From: Gaeumannomyces sp. JS-464
Lineage: Eukaryota > Ascomycota > Sordariomycetes > Magnaporthales > Magnaporthaceae
Length of the DNA: 64,000 bases
Assembly (NCBI GenBank): GCA_002197995.1
Contig: NGZR01000004.1
Span: 3,534,001 to 3,598,000 of the forward strand
Direction of reading: 5' to 3'
The translations under genes and the position numbers were made by a program. Below are positions 10,427 through 19,538 of the stretch, one piece after another (within the stretch, counting starts at the first letter, position 1; every line of letters starts with the position of its first letter). Under the pieces are notes generated by a model. It made no database searches, had not been told where the DNA came from, and saw nothing but the letters and a program-made list of their open reading frames with translations.

Positions 10427-10918
10427 TTATTCGGTCGTGTTGACGAACGCTGTCGACTGTTGCCTTTTGTCCCCCGCGCCGGGGGCGGCACCCTTCAAAT
10501 CTCGACTGCTCCGGCATTTGGAAGCAGTACCGTGGACGTCATGTGCGTGTTGGGCAGGGCTGTCATCTAGGAAGGAGTCGAAATATGGATGGTAGCGGTC
10601 TTCCGCTCCCAGGTCTTCGAGGAATAGTGTTGAAGAGCAGGACCTCCAGCTCGAGTCTTTGACGATGGTCGCCCACGCCAGCTCGGGCTCTGTTCCATGC
10701 TTGGGGAACTAGACGCAAGCGACTGCATCAGACGACGACGGCCTGGTATTGAGAAATTCAAGCCACTTGCCACAGAGCAGGCGATGAGCCGGCCAATCCA
10801 GCCTCTGGCAGCATCTACTGCAATACCACGCCGACTTGCAACCCGTACAACGCCTGGCCAACTTCTGGCACATAATGCAGAGGTTCTTCAGCGAGATATA
10901 CCATCCCCCTTGCGGCAT
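10427..10918 (-). pseudogene. MYND-type zinc-finger protein, broken by an in-frame stop
   Basis: Starts MPQGGWYISLKNLCIMC and contains a complete MYND finger, CIMC...CTGCKSAWYCSRCCQ...WPAHRLLC, with all C/H ligands in place. Twenty residues later the frame meets TAG (...DAVACV-stop), but the same frame continues as FPKHGTEPELAW and LFLEDLGAEDRYHPYFDSFL to TAA 10427-10429. In the ascomycete MYND family I know, the finger is followed by an FP.(D/H)G..PELVW-type segment, so the stop interrupts one gene. TAG could come from CAG by a C-to-T change. Partner binding is the usual MYND role. An (AGT)40 tract lies directly upstream of the ATG. Confidence 0.75.
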
Positions 10919-10925
10919 GACGACC

Positions 10926-11414
<489 letters not shown>

Positions 11415-12758
11415 TTAATCACGCGGGGAAAGGGTGAAGTGGCCGGTAACGGCCGCGAACTTCTTAAAGCACTTGGGCTTCGCTAAAGTTTTGAATAGGT
11501 ATTTGCGCCGAGCATGTATGTCTGGGCGGAAGGCTGGCCTGCAGGGCCAGTCTCGCCACTGCTTGATGCTGTTTGGGCAATGAACCAGGTGTTTTGGCGA
11601 CGTGTGGTAGTTGCACCACGGGCAGCGCGTATGTGCGTCCTGGTGGTTGAAGCGGGCATGGTACTCCTGGAAGTTTCCGTGTCCTGTCCGCATGGCTAGA
11701 TAGTGCCCCAGGAGCCGGCGTGGGAGTTTCAGCTTTTCCGGTTCCCTGGTGGGTGCGTACTTTAGTTCCCAAAGGGCGTAGGTAGGCGATTTTCGCTGAG
11801 CGTGCCACCACTGTGTGCTTTTTTGCTTTGAAGCTTTGCGGAGTAGGTACCGGAGGCCGCTTACGGTCGCTCCCTGGGCCCGGGGATCAGCGTCCACCGG
11901 TCCTTTGGCTCCCTGGTCTGTCAAGCGGTCTGCCCGCTCGTTCCCTTCGATATTTTGGTGTCCAGGGCACCATCGTATGCGCACTTCCACGTTTTTGCTT
12001 TTGAGTTCGCTGACGAGCTTATGGAACCGGATGTATGCCCATTGCGACGATAGAGACGCATTTCCTTTGAGGCCCCATATGACCGAGGTGCTGTCCACGC
12101 ACATCTATATCTTGGATCCTGGGTCTTGTGCCGCGGCTTCGAGACCACGCAAAGCGCCAACCGTTTCTGCGTCGAAAACGTGGCAGGGTCCGCCCAGTGC
12201 TGCCGAGCCGTTTGCGATCTCCTAACCGTTCCGGTAAACAGCGTAGCCGTATCCGACTAAATGGCGTCCCTCATTGTCGAATTGTTCCGAGCCATCGGTG
12301 AATACGGCCGTTTCGCCAGGGTCGAGCCATTCGTACCACTCTTTGAAGTCCTTTGCCGCCTCTCTTTTGCTCTTCCCACCCGTCGGGTCCTTGCGAGACC
12401 CAGGGGTGTATCGGGGTGGCAGTAGTTGCGTGCAGATGAGTGGCGGAAATTCCGCTTCTGCGTCGAGAAGATTTGAGATTCGCTCTTGGAGGCAGCCTGC
12501 ATTGCGCCCTCGATCTATCATGCGTCTGTACTGTCGTCTATGGAGCGGGTGTGCTCCATCCGCTAGGCGGAGGCGGAACGCGTACCGTAGGCGTTGGTGT
12601 GCCATGGCCACCTGTGCCGACGGTATGCCGGCATCGCCTAGTATTGTTGCCGTTGGGGCTGTCTTCCAGACTGGGAGGACCGCCCGCGCTGCATGTACTA
12701 GCGGCCGCCGAATGGCCGCTAGTAGGCCTTTTTGTCGTTTTCTTGGCATGACGACCAA
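11415..12758 (-). mobile_element. 5'-truncated LINE (Tad1-like), post-RT linker plus RNase H, inactivated
   Basis: The minus-strand frame begins after the reverse-transcriptase domain with AVLPVWKTAPTATILGDAGI and continues into RNase H: FTDGSEQFDNEG (first Asp), DAETVGALRGLEAA (Glu), CVDSTSVIWGL (Asp) and WCPGHQNIEGNERAD (His/Asp). A Cys/His knuckle CPWCNYHTSPKHLVHC lies near the C-terminus, as in Tad/I-clade fungal LINEs. Two in-frame TAG codons (after YAVYRNG and after DPGSKI) interrupt the frame, so the copy is dead. The RT domain itself and ORF1 are missing, which is the usual 5' truncation of LINE copies. Confidence 0.88.
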
Positions 12759-13551
12759 CCTCGAGTTTAAGCTGTGAAGCGTGAGTTAAATGATCAAGGT
12801 CCTGGGCTACCTGCGTGCTAAGCGCACATGTGTTCCTGATATTTATGCATTGTTGCCTGCTTGACCTCCACGGCTTGTCGCTTCTGAATGAGCCAAAAAA
12901 AAAAATGTGCTTCTAGTGCCTGTTTTGTTCCCAATAGCAGGATCCCGAATACGCCGAGATAGAATCTTTTCGAATCTTTACTACATCAAAGCAGGATCTT
13001 TTTGTATCTGCACTTGATCGCGCGCTCTCCCAAGGGCTTCTAGGCGGCTGTTATGGCGCGGCGTGCCCTCCCGTGCACTGGCAGCCTTGACTCCAGTGGA
13101 CGGTTGGGTGTATGAGACCCCTAAGCAATCCAGGCTGGCAGTCTGGATTGTCCTGGCTTTTGGCTTATGTGGGAGGGGTCTCCATCTGTCGAACTGCCGT
13201 GACAGCGGCCGCCTCTAGTCTAGCCGGAGCTGGTCAGGCAGCGGTGGCCTCTCCCAGGTAGCTCCGGCACATCGGGCAAAGAATAGTTAGGACTGTGCAG
13301 GTTGGCAGCTTGAAGAACCGCCAGAACAGGTGTGAGGGCAAGATATTGGATGAGGACCAAAGAATAGAATATATGCAGGCAAGGGAGATAGATGAATGGG
13401 ACAGGAAGACGATACCAAAGCATGACACAGGAGAAGGGCATGGGCGGGGAGACAGGAAAAGAGAATAAAAAAAAAGGGTAAAATCGAGGCTGGTCAATTA
13501 TTTTTTGGTCGACGTGTCCGAGCAAACTGGAGTCGTGATAAAGCTCCGGTC
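12759..13551. other. Intergenic with one hairpin
   Basis: No gene is visible. An A-run lies near 12896-12905. A palindromic segment lies at 13114-13182 (listed separately). The right end is the promoter of the gene at 13.7 kb. Confidence 0.5.
13114..13182. repeat. Imperfect inverted repeat (hairpin)
   Basis: GAGACCCC...AAGC at 13114 pairs with GCTTATGTGGGAGGGGTCTC ending at 13182. Inside, AATCCAG pairs with CTGGATT across 9 bp. It may be a small palindromic element; no target duplication is evident. Confidence 0.55.
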
Positions 13552-13558
13552 TATATAA
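13552..13558 (+). promoter_or_regulatory. TATA box of the gene at 13692
   Basis: TATATAA in GGTCTATATAAACCC, 134 bp before the ATG, followed by a C/T- and CCAA-rich leader ending in CCACCCACAATG, a typical ascomycete start context. Confidence 0.6.
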
Positions 13559-13691
13559 ACCCAGGACCAGAGCCCGAAAAGGCACATCATTTTCTTTTTG
13601 CGAGGCACCCCTAATCAACACAACTTCATCAGCATCTAATACAACCCCTTTCCTTCCCAAGCCCAAGAAGCCCCCAAACCCACCACCCACA

Positions 13692-14333
13692 ATGACTTGC
13701 GCTGCCACCCTCTACAACACACTCCCTTCGCTCGGCCGCGCGGGGGAGCAGTTCGTGGACCGCGAGCGCACCTTCGCGGCGGTCGCGGAGCTGCTCGCCC
13801 GCCACGGCGCCGCCGACAAGTTCAACCTGGTCCACGTGCACACGCGCACAGCACGCTCGCTCGAGGGCGGCGAGATCATGCTCGCCCAAGGTAACGCCTC
13901 CAAGCCCGTCCCCCTCTCGGACGCCACGGCCGGCAGCAGCGGCTACTTCCCCGAGCGCTGGCTCGCCACCGGCGAGCCGTACGAGTTCACCACCACCCGC
14001 CCCACCACCACCCAGGAGGCGCCGTCGCAGGACCTCCTCGACGAGTTCCGCGCGCTGACCGGGTCGATGGCGCCGGTTCTTGGCCTGGGCATTGCCGCTA
14101 CGGGCGGCGCCTCCTCTCTTGTGCTGGAGCGCACCGAGGGGAGGGCCAACATCACGGAGCCCTTGGCGACCTTGGACGGCCTCGAGGACTACACGGAAAC
14201 CGCGTGGGGTCTTCCCGATGGAGATGTGCAGCAGGTAAAGATGGTTTGTGTGATCGTTTGTGATAGTCGGGTTAACCGGTCTGGTAAGGCCTGGCACAAA
14301 GATTCCCAGAGCCACTTTGAAGTGTCGGAGTAA
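13692..14333 (+). CDS. Conserved fungal protein of unknown function
   Basis: ATG 13692 in a good context opens MTCAATLYNTLPSLGRAGEQ. It continues with motifs I associate with a family of uncharacterised ascomycete proteins: FNLVHVHTR, EGGEIMLAQG, YFPERWLATGEPYEFTT and LVLERTEGRANITEP. The conserved part ends near GLPDGDVQQ at 14235. A GTAAAG donor follows at 14236, and a second coding-like piece (AAFPLAGLCAYACGFKQAS) lies at about 14339-14396. In that frame a TAA (14332-14334) sits right after the only plausible acceptor (CGGAG), so the last exon may be lost or the splice unusual. Read without splicing, the product is 213 residues. No catalytic motif is seen. Confidence 0.6.
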   Translation: MTCAATLYNTLPSLGRAGEQFVDRERTFAAVAELLARHGAADKFNLVHVHTRTARSLEGGEIMLAQGNASKPVPLSDATAGSSGYFPERWLATGEPYEFTTTRPTTTQEAPSQDLLDEFRALTGSMAPVLGLGIAATGGASSLVLERTEGRANITEPLATLDGLEDYTETAWGLPDGDVQQVKMVCVIVCDSRVNRSGKAWHKDSQSHFEVSE

Positions 14334-14504
14334 ACGGCCGCCTTCCCCCTCGCCGGCCTGTGTGCGTACGCGTGTGGCTTCAAGCAGGCGTCCCTGATTA
14401 CAGATTGCACTGCCACTGGAGGGGGTGCAACTTATGATACTTGGGATTCTACTTGATTTTTTCTCGAAGCTATCTGAAGAGAAGTCGGGAGTCGAGCTCC
14501 CTTC
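14334..14504. other. Possible lost last exon of the preceding gene
   Basis: The frame AAFPLAGLCAYACGFKQAS...GGGATYDTWDST stops at TGA near 14457. Composition and cysteines fit a C-terminal exon of the gene at 13692, but an in-frame TAA lies at its start. Confidence 0.35.
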
Positions 14505-14996
14505 TTATGGTGCTCTGGAGGTCCTTGAGATCACCAAGGGCAACGCCCTTGGTAATGCTCTAGGACCGGCGAGCACACCGTGCACTAAGTTACCGATTCT
14601 GCGGTACGTGTGATCTCGGCTGTCAGGGAGCGGAGCTCCCTGGGATCCACACCGGCCCCATTCGTAAACGTTATCGTCTTTTGGATGTCTGCAGAAGCCC
14701 TTTGGCTGGCCGTGTTCTTTATCAAGCATGGCGGTGGCTGCCGCTGCTTCAATAGAAAGGGTCGCGATCCAGGCGATGGTATACAGGTCTGGGCTGTCGA
14801 GTACTTTACAATCCATGCTATCGTCGTCGTCGTCGTCGTCGTCGGAGTTGGGGCGGGCCCTTTTGAGAGCCGTAATATCGCGGTCTGGGCTGTCGCGGGG
14901 CCTTTTCGGTAGTTGGACTAAATGGTCGGTGCTGGGCTTGTTCCTTTGGGGGGTCACAAGACCGTCGGGGTCGCCGAGGCCGCTTGTGGAAGCCAT
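14505..14996 (-). pseudogene. N-terminal fragment of a nucleosidase-domain (PNP_UDP_1) protein
   Basis: Begins MASTSGLGDPDGLVTPQRNK, has an Asp run encoded by (GTC)n near 14820-14845, then DLYTIAWIATLSIEAAAATAMLDKEHG and DDNVYEWGRCG. This is the first strand-helix block of the nucleoside-phosphorylase-like domain found at the N-terminus of many fungal NLR-type (NACHT/ankyrin) proteins, normally WICALPKE..AA.AMLDE. After about 115 residues the similarity ends and the rest is unrelated filler. The NACHT and repeat domains are absent. It is therefore a truncated gene fragment, lying tail to tail with the gene at 13.7 kb. Confidence 0.65.
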
Positions 14997-15400
14997 AACG
15001 GATGGAAGTTTGGCATACGTAGTAAGTCCCAGTGTAACGGGGTCGCCCTGGTAAGGGATCCCGGGGCTTGATATACTGTGGTGCCAGAGGGTTCAATCAC
15101 GAAGTGATTGAACTGTTGGATCTTTTGGTCTATGTAGTGGAACGGTTACTCTGGCACGTCCCCCTTACACCCAGGAAGAAAGGTGCAGGCGCGACAAAAG
15201 GGAGCCGAAGAGTGAAGGAGGAGGAGGAGGAGTATATTTAACGTCGGTAAGTCGGGATCTACCAGTCCCTGCCTCCCAGGGGGCATACGACGTGCTAGCG
15301 CTACCTAGCTATCACTAGGCTACATGTTGCTATCCGGCGGTTAGCAGAATTAAACCCGAAGGCACACGGAGGTCGGGCCGTATTCCGGCGCTCTTTGTTA
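14997..15400. other. Non-coding stretch
   Basis: No gene is visible. A short GAGGAGGAGGAGG run lies near 15220. It sits between the nucleosidase fragment and a MITE-like element. Confidence 0.5.
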
Positions 15401-15542
15401 GTGTAACAGCCCAGTGTGGTGGTGCGCACTACTCCCTAGATAAGCTGTGCAGACGAGCGATCTAAGCAGTGGCTTAGATTGATGACCTTTTTGGAGTGCT
15501 ATTGGCGCAGTGGCATAAGGCTCGCACCACTGTTCGTTACAC
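15401..15542. mobile_element. Candidate MITE, 142 bp with terminal inverted repeats
   Basis: GTGTAAC at 15401-15407 is the exact inverse of GTTACAC at 15536-15542. The similarity extends inwards imperfectly for about 25 bp (AGTGTGGTGGTGCGCAC against GGCTCGCACCACTGTTC). There is no coding capacity. The flanks do not show a clear target duplication. A solo LTR with TGTAAC/GTTACA ends is the alternative. Confidence 0.5.
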
Positions 15543-15659
15543 AGTGGCTAAGAGCACGAGCCATACCAGGCTGCCTTCACGTATATAAGGCCATGGCCTC
15601 TCCCACCCCTCAAAGGGCACTTTGCTAATTAAGCAACACAAGGAATTTTGGACAATGCT

Positions 15660-15985
15660 TCAATCTATTTTAACAGCAATCGTTAATAAAAACTGCCCAA
15701 TAGCGCTCCCCTCGATGCCGGCGACAGGAAACGGGCCGACCATGTCGGCGTGGATCTACTCCAGTGGCTTTCGGACCTTTCCTTTGTGCGGCCTCTTTCT
15801 CATGCGGCCCACGGCGCACTTGTCGCAGAAGCATACTTCCTTAACTGGCTCTATCCCCGTGGACATCTGCAGCAGCTTCTGCAGGCTCTGGTATCTAAAG
15901 TGTGCGAGCCTTTCGTGCCAGATTCTTATGTGGGCATCTTTGAGTGAGAAGGCTGGGAAGGCCTGCCGCTTTGGTTGTCATGGCT
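15660..15985 (-). mobile_element. Copia-type retrotransposon fragment (GAG-pre-integrase and start of integrase)
   Basis: The minus-strand frame reads KDAHIRIWHERLAHFRYQSL, then CFCDKCAVGRMRKRPHKGKV, then PLE-stop-IHADMVGPFPVAG. WH.RL.H...Q.L and C..C form the His/Cys zinc site of the pre-integrase domain, and IHAD is the first catalytic Asp block of the integrase core. The TAG replaces the Trp normally found in this position (TGG to TAG), a G-to-A change of the kind RIP makes. The rest of integrase and the RT and RNase H domains are missing. The frame ends at TGA 15660-15662. Confidence 0.85.
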
Positions 15986-16173
15986 GAGGTTAGTCAATAA
16001 TGTATACCCCCCTCTGTCCGCCACCCCACGGTCCCACATCAAGAAATCTTCACACGTATGTCTTTTCTACGGGATTCCATTAGTTTTAATCTGTTTTCTA
16101 TAATTTTTGCTGCATTTGAAAGCTGAGGTTCTGAGGAAACAATAGACAGAGCGCGAGTTCGAATAGGCCGGTG
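15986..16173. other. Short A/T-richer non-coding piece
   Basis: It may be an upstream (protease or gag) remnant of the Copia fragment, but no motif can be identified. Confidence 0.35.
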
Positions 16174-17087
16174 TGTTACGACCACAGCCAGGACCAATGG
16201 ACCGCAGGAAGGGGAAAGGCTGGAAAGGGGGTCAGGGCCCCACTACCCCGCACCTGGGACGGTCGCTTAGGTAAGCTGGCTCTGTGGAGGAATCAACAGA
16301 GCCAGGCAGGTGTCAGGGTCGGAACAGCATCAAGAGGTCGGATATATAAGGATGGATTCCCTTTGTCCTAGATAGTTTCTTGACTGGAGCTTCGGCATCA
16401 GTCAACCTAAGTTAGCTTCAAAGTATCCCTTTGAGCAAGCATCCAGACCTGCACCCAAGATCTTTGCGAATCCCCTTCAGTCTACAAGTCACGTGTTACT
16501 GCTTGATACCTCCGAAGGTGCTCTACCTTAGGAGCAGAGGCCTGTTTGTAACACGGTGCCGCTGTAGCGGCGAAGGTCCTAATTGCGACAGCCGCCCGAA
16601 CCTATACAACGATTCCGCTTTCCTACCACGCCAAAAGGGGATAGGCACAGAACCTGGGGGTTTGTGTTCTAGAAGGTAAGTAGGGGATCTCTTGGCAATA
16701 CTTTCGATGTCTCGCTGTCGTCACGTGTGCTTGGATGTGGTCGTTCTGTCACGAATACCAAGGGTGCTTGGGGTACCTAGATTAATCACTGAAGACGATC
16801 AGGAGAAATGCTATTTACAAGAGGAAGAGTTGAATATCCCTTATGTCGGGGTGATCTGTGTGATCCGTGTGCTGTGGGACAGGTCAAGCAGATCAGTGCA
16901 CCGCTGTGCTCTCTCTGATCTGTCGGGTTTCTCCCAGAGCAGGCAGATCAGCTTCCTATCTTATCGAATGGTCACGTGACACTAGTCTCGTGCTTCCCTG
17001 TCCCTTCCGCAGCGTGCATGCGGGGTCTGTTTCTTTGGCGCCCCTCCTTTGTCTGGTCTTAGGGGCCATGTTTTGTTGGTCGTAACG
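16174..17087. mobile_element. Candidate solo LTR or decayed Gypsy-type terminal sequence
   Basis: TGTTACGACC at 16174 and GGTCGTAAC at 17078-17086 form a 9-bp inverted pair of the kind that bounds Gypsy LTRs. A TATA element GATATATAAGG lies near 16338, about where an LTR promoter would be. No coding frame is found inside. The length (about 0.9 kb) is large for a fungal LTR, and no target duplication is visible, so two separate remnants are possible. Confidence 0.35.
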
Positions 17088-17105
17088 GTCAAGGGAATGA
17101 ATAGA

Positions 17106-17175
17106 GGGTGCCAGAAACCGGGCGCCTAATCTAGACGTCGAAAAAATGGGGTGGAGGGGGTGCCAGAAACCGGGC
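17106..17175. repeat. 18-bp direct repeat pair
   Basis: GGGTGCCAGAAACCGGGC occurs at 17106-17123 and exactly at 17158-17175, 52 bp apart. The sequence between is unrelated. It could be a target-site or replication-slippage trace next to the LTR-like end. Confidence 0.8.
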
Positions 17176-17381
17176 CCTGGGCTCAATCTGCACTCGTCAC
17201 GCATCCTGGCGGCGGTGGTCGACTCCTCGTCCGTGGTATACATCGCATTCTTCCTAATACTTGGGCGGGCCACGGGCCACTGGTATTGGTTGGAATTCGA
17301 AAACGGTGGCTCACACCGATCCAGGTGCTCGAAACATCAGATACTTCCTTTGAACGGTGGCTAGAGTGCGGAGTAAAGGCG

Positions 17382-17505
17382 TCCGTTTTTGGAGCGAAAA
17401 TCGTCCATTTGACGAAGCCTTTTCTCCCAGTAGTAAAACATATGAGGGCCGAACTAGTACTCAGGTGGGTGACCACTGGGGAATCCTCGGTGTTGTATGT
17501 TTTTG
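17382..17505 (+). rRNA. 5S rRNA-like sequence, diverged in its 5' half
   Basis: The 3' half matches the fungal 5S rRNA core: GGTGGGTGACCACTGGGGAA (internal control region and loop) followed by TCC...TGTTGTATGTTTTT, the 3' stem and a pol III terminator run of T. Upstream, CTCCCAGTAGTAAAACAT and GAGGGCCGAACTAGTACTC are only loosely similar, and the 5' stem complement of TTGTATGT is not evident. It is probably a dispersed 5S pseudogene or a 5S-derived element. The 5' limit is set from the usual 119-nt length and is uncertain. Confidence 0.45.
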
Positions 17506-18153
17506 CATTTTTCCCTTTCGTTTTGCTGCAGGTCCCATCCAGTGATGGTGCCATATGTAGGTGGGTCGAACGGCGTCAGAGTGTGGCGGACATGGACGTG
17601 TTATTTAAGAGTTCATATTAGGTGCCAAGCGAAGAGATGGACTCCAAGTAATGGATACCTACAGTACCTACCGGGTGCCCAGGTACCATTTATCCGGAAA
17701 CTTGAGCCGCCATGTCTCTTTGTGGCTGAATACGGAGCGACCACGTCTGCACTGTTGGAATCTCGAGCTTGAAGAGCGCAGCAAAAACAGTCGTCAGGAA
17801 CAGGCGTGTATCCTTGACCTCAAAAGGGCCTCACCAAACTCCATTAGACTGTTTTCCGATACGCCCTGCCCCTTGAGCATGGGGGCCAAAGCGAAGCGTC
17901 ATATCTAGCAGCTTTTTTTATCCCGGCACATGCCAGAGTCCGCTTAGCGCCTCCCTCCAGGGACACGACCCGCGGCGGTATCCCCCTTCATCAAAAATGA
18001 CCAACGAGTTCTCATTCAAAGCTGCCTCTATGCCACGTTTTTGCGTAAAGCAGCTAGCCGTTTGTGACCGCCATCCCGGAATCCATGGGAATAATGAAAG
18101 CCCTCGAGTAAAGAAACAGCGCCTAGAATGCCCAAAAGAGACAACCCTCCACC
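17506..18153. other. Non-coding; downstream flank of RPS11
   Basis: No gene is visible. It contains the 3' untranslated region of the minus-strand RPS11 gene at its right end and the T-rich tract following the 5S-like sequence at its left end. Confidence 0.55.
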
Positions 18154-19040
18154 TTAGAACTTGGCAAACGACTTGACGGCCTTGTCCGCCCTGGGGGTGA
18201 CACGCAGAACGTTGAACCGGACCTAGATTCCAAGACATGTCAGTAGGGTTCCCAGGTACGGATGACGGCGCCTGGAGGAGCGCGACCGCTGTCCGACAAC
18301 CCCCCAATGCCGCCGCCGCGGGGCACACAACGCATACCGTCTTGCTCAGGGGCCTGCACTGGCCAACAGTGACGTGGTCACCCTCCTCAACGCGGAAAGC
18401 CGGCGAGACGTGGGCGGCGAGGTTCTTGTGGCGCTTCTCGTAACGGGAGTACTTGGGGATGTAGTGGAGGTACTCGCGGCGGATGACCAGGGTACGGTGC
18501 ATCTTGGTGGAAACGACGGTGCCGTTCAGGATACGGCCACGGATCGAGACGAGGCCGGTGAAGGGGCACTTCTTGTCTGCAAAGGGAATTTCACTGTCAG
18601 CCCAGCCGTTCTCTCTCTCATTCTACCTGTCGGTTTCCGCTCCGGTCTCCCAGCGCACAAGGACCAAAAGTCCATGATCTGGCGCTTCCCCCTCGTCAAA
18701 AGACCTCCTCTTGCATGCTCCCATCCACCCCTAGAGGCAGGCCTCGCCCACCACGCGCGGGGTTTCCGGACGAACAATGTTTCTGCCTCCCCGAGACCAG
18801 CGCCTCCCTCCTGCCCACCAGCCGACACAGGGGGGTCGTCCTGTCGTCGTCGTCGCGTCACGTACCGATGTACTGTCCCTCGATGGCGGTCTTGGGGGTG
18901 CGGAAGCCCAGGCCGACATCCTTGTAGTAGCGGCGGCCGCCCTTGCCGGGGCGCGTCGACTTGACCTTGGTCTTGGAGTTGAGGAAGATGTGCTGCTTCT
19001 GGAACGCACGCTCCGACTGCACAGTCAATTCGGTCGCCAT
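18154..19040 (-). CDS. RPS11: 40S ribosomal protein S11 (uS17)
   Basis: Three exons: 19040-18866, 18576-18338 and 18222-18154, with phases 1 and 0, give 160 residues. The sequence [20 protein letters not shown], then [20 protein letters not shown], then [20 protein letters not shown], then [16 protein letters not shown], then [20 protein letters not shown] is that of eukaryotic uS17, a primary 16S/18S-binding protein of the small subunit. Its length matches the family. The first intron is long (289 bp), as is common near the start of fungal ribosomal-protein genes. It shows no lesions and marks the return from the repeat-rich block to ordinary gene space. Strong constitutive expression is inferred from the family. 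Confidence 0.97.
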
Positions 19041-19538
19041 CTTTGCGGTCGTCTGGTGGTTATCGCTCGCCTGCGTCGACCGAGGGAATTATGGGTGTGT
19101 TGGCGTCGTGGGAACTCAGGCTGAGGTTCTTTTTTTCGCTGGGGAAGGATGGTCACCAAAAGCACGCCGCTTCTTTTTGCAATTCTGTGTGCCCTGTATT
19201 TGCCGGTGTGGGGCTTGGGGTTTGGTAGAACTGCCCAGTAGAAGAATTGCGGCCTCAGGCACGAATTTTTGCCCTGGAGTTCACTTGCTGCCACGGGCAG
19301 TCGAGCCGAGAGCCGTGCTGACATGATACCCATCAAAATCATGATTCGATTATAGGCAAACTGCACCACCATTTGGAAGCCCACCCAACTGTTTAGTCTA
19401 GCATCTAATATTGCCGCCCTTCCCGCCAACAAGGTACCTATCCAGCATCTAGAAACAGCCACTCGACAAATATGACTGAAGCTCCCTGCTCAGGCAGTCT
19501 CCGCAGTCGGGCTTCACAGGTCTTCCTTAGTCCGGGTT
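19041..19538. promoter_or_regulatory. Promoter and leader of RPS11; 3' flank of the diiron-enzyme gene
   Basis: About 500 bp with no gene. On the coding strand of RPS11 the start is preceded by a C/T-rich leader. No TATA box stands out. Confidence 0.5.

Noticed and set aside
16141..16180. GAGTTCGAATAGG as a possible tRNA T-arm
   Set aside because: No acceptor stem, D-arm or anticodon stem could be paired around it.
17183..17554. Minus-strand 123-codon frame
   Set aside because: It overlaps the 5S-like sequence and has no motif or coding bias.
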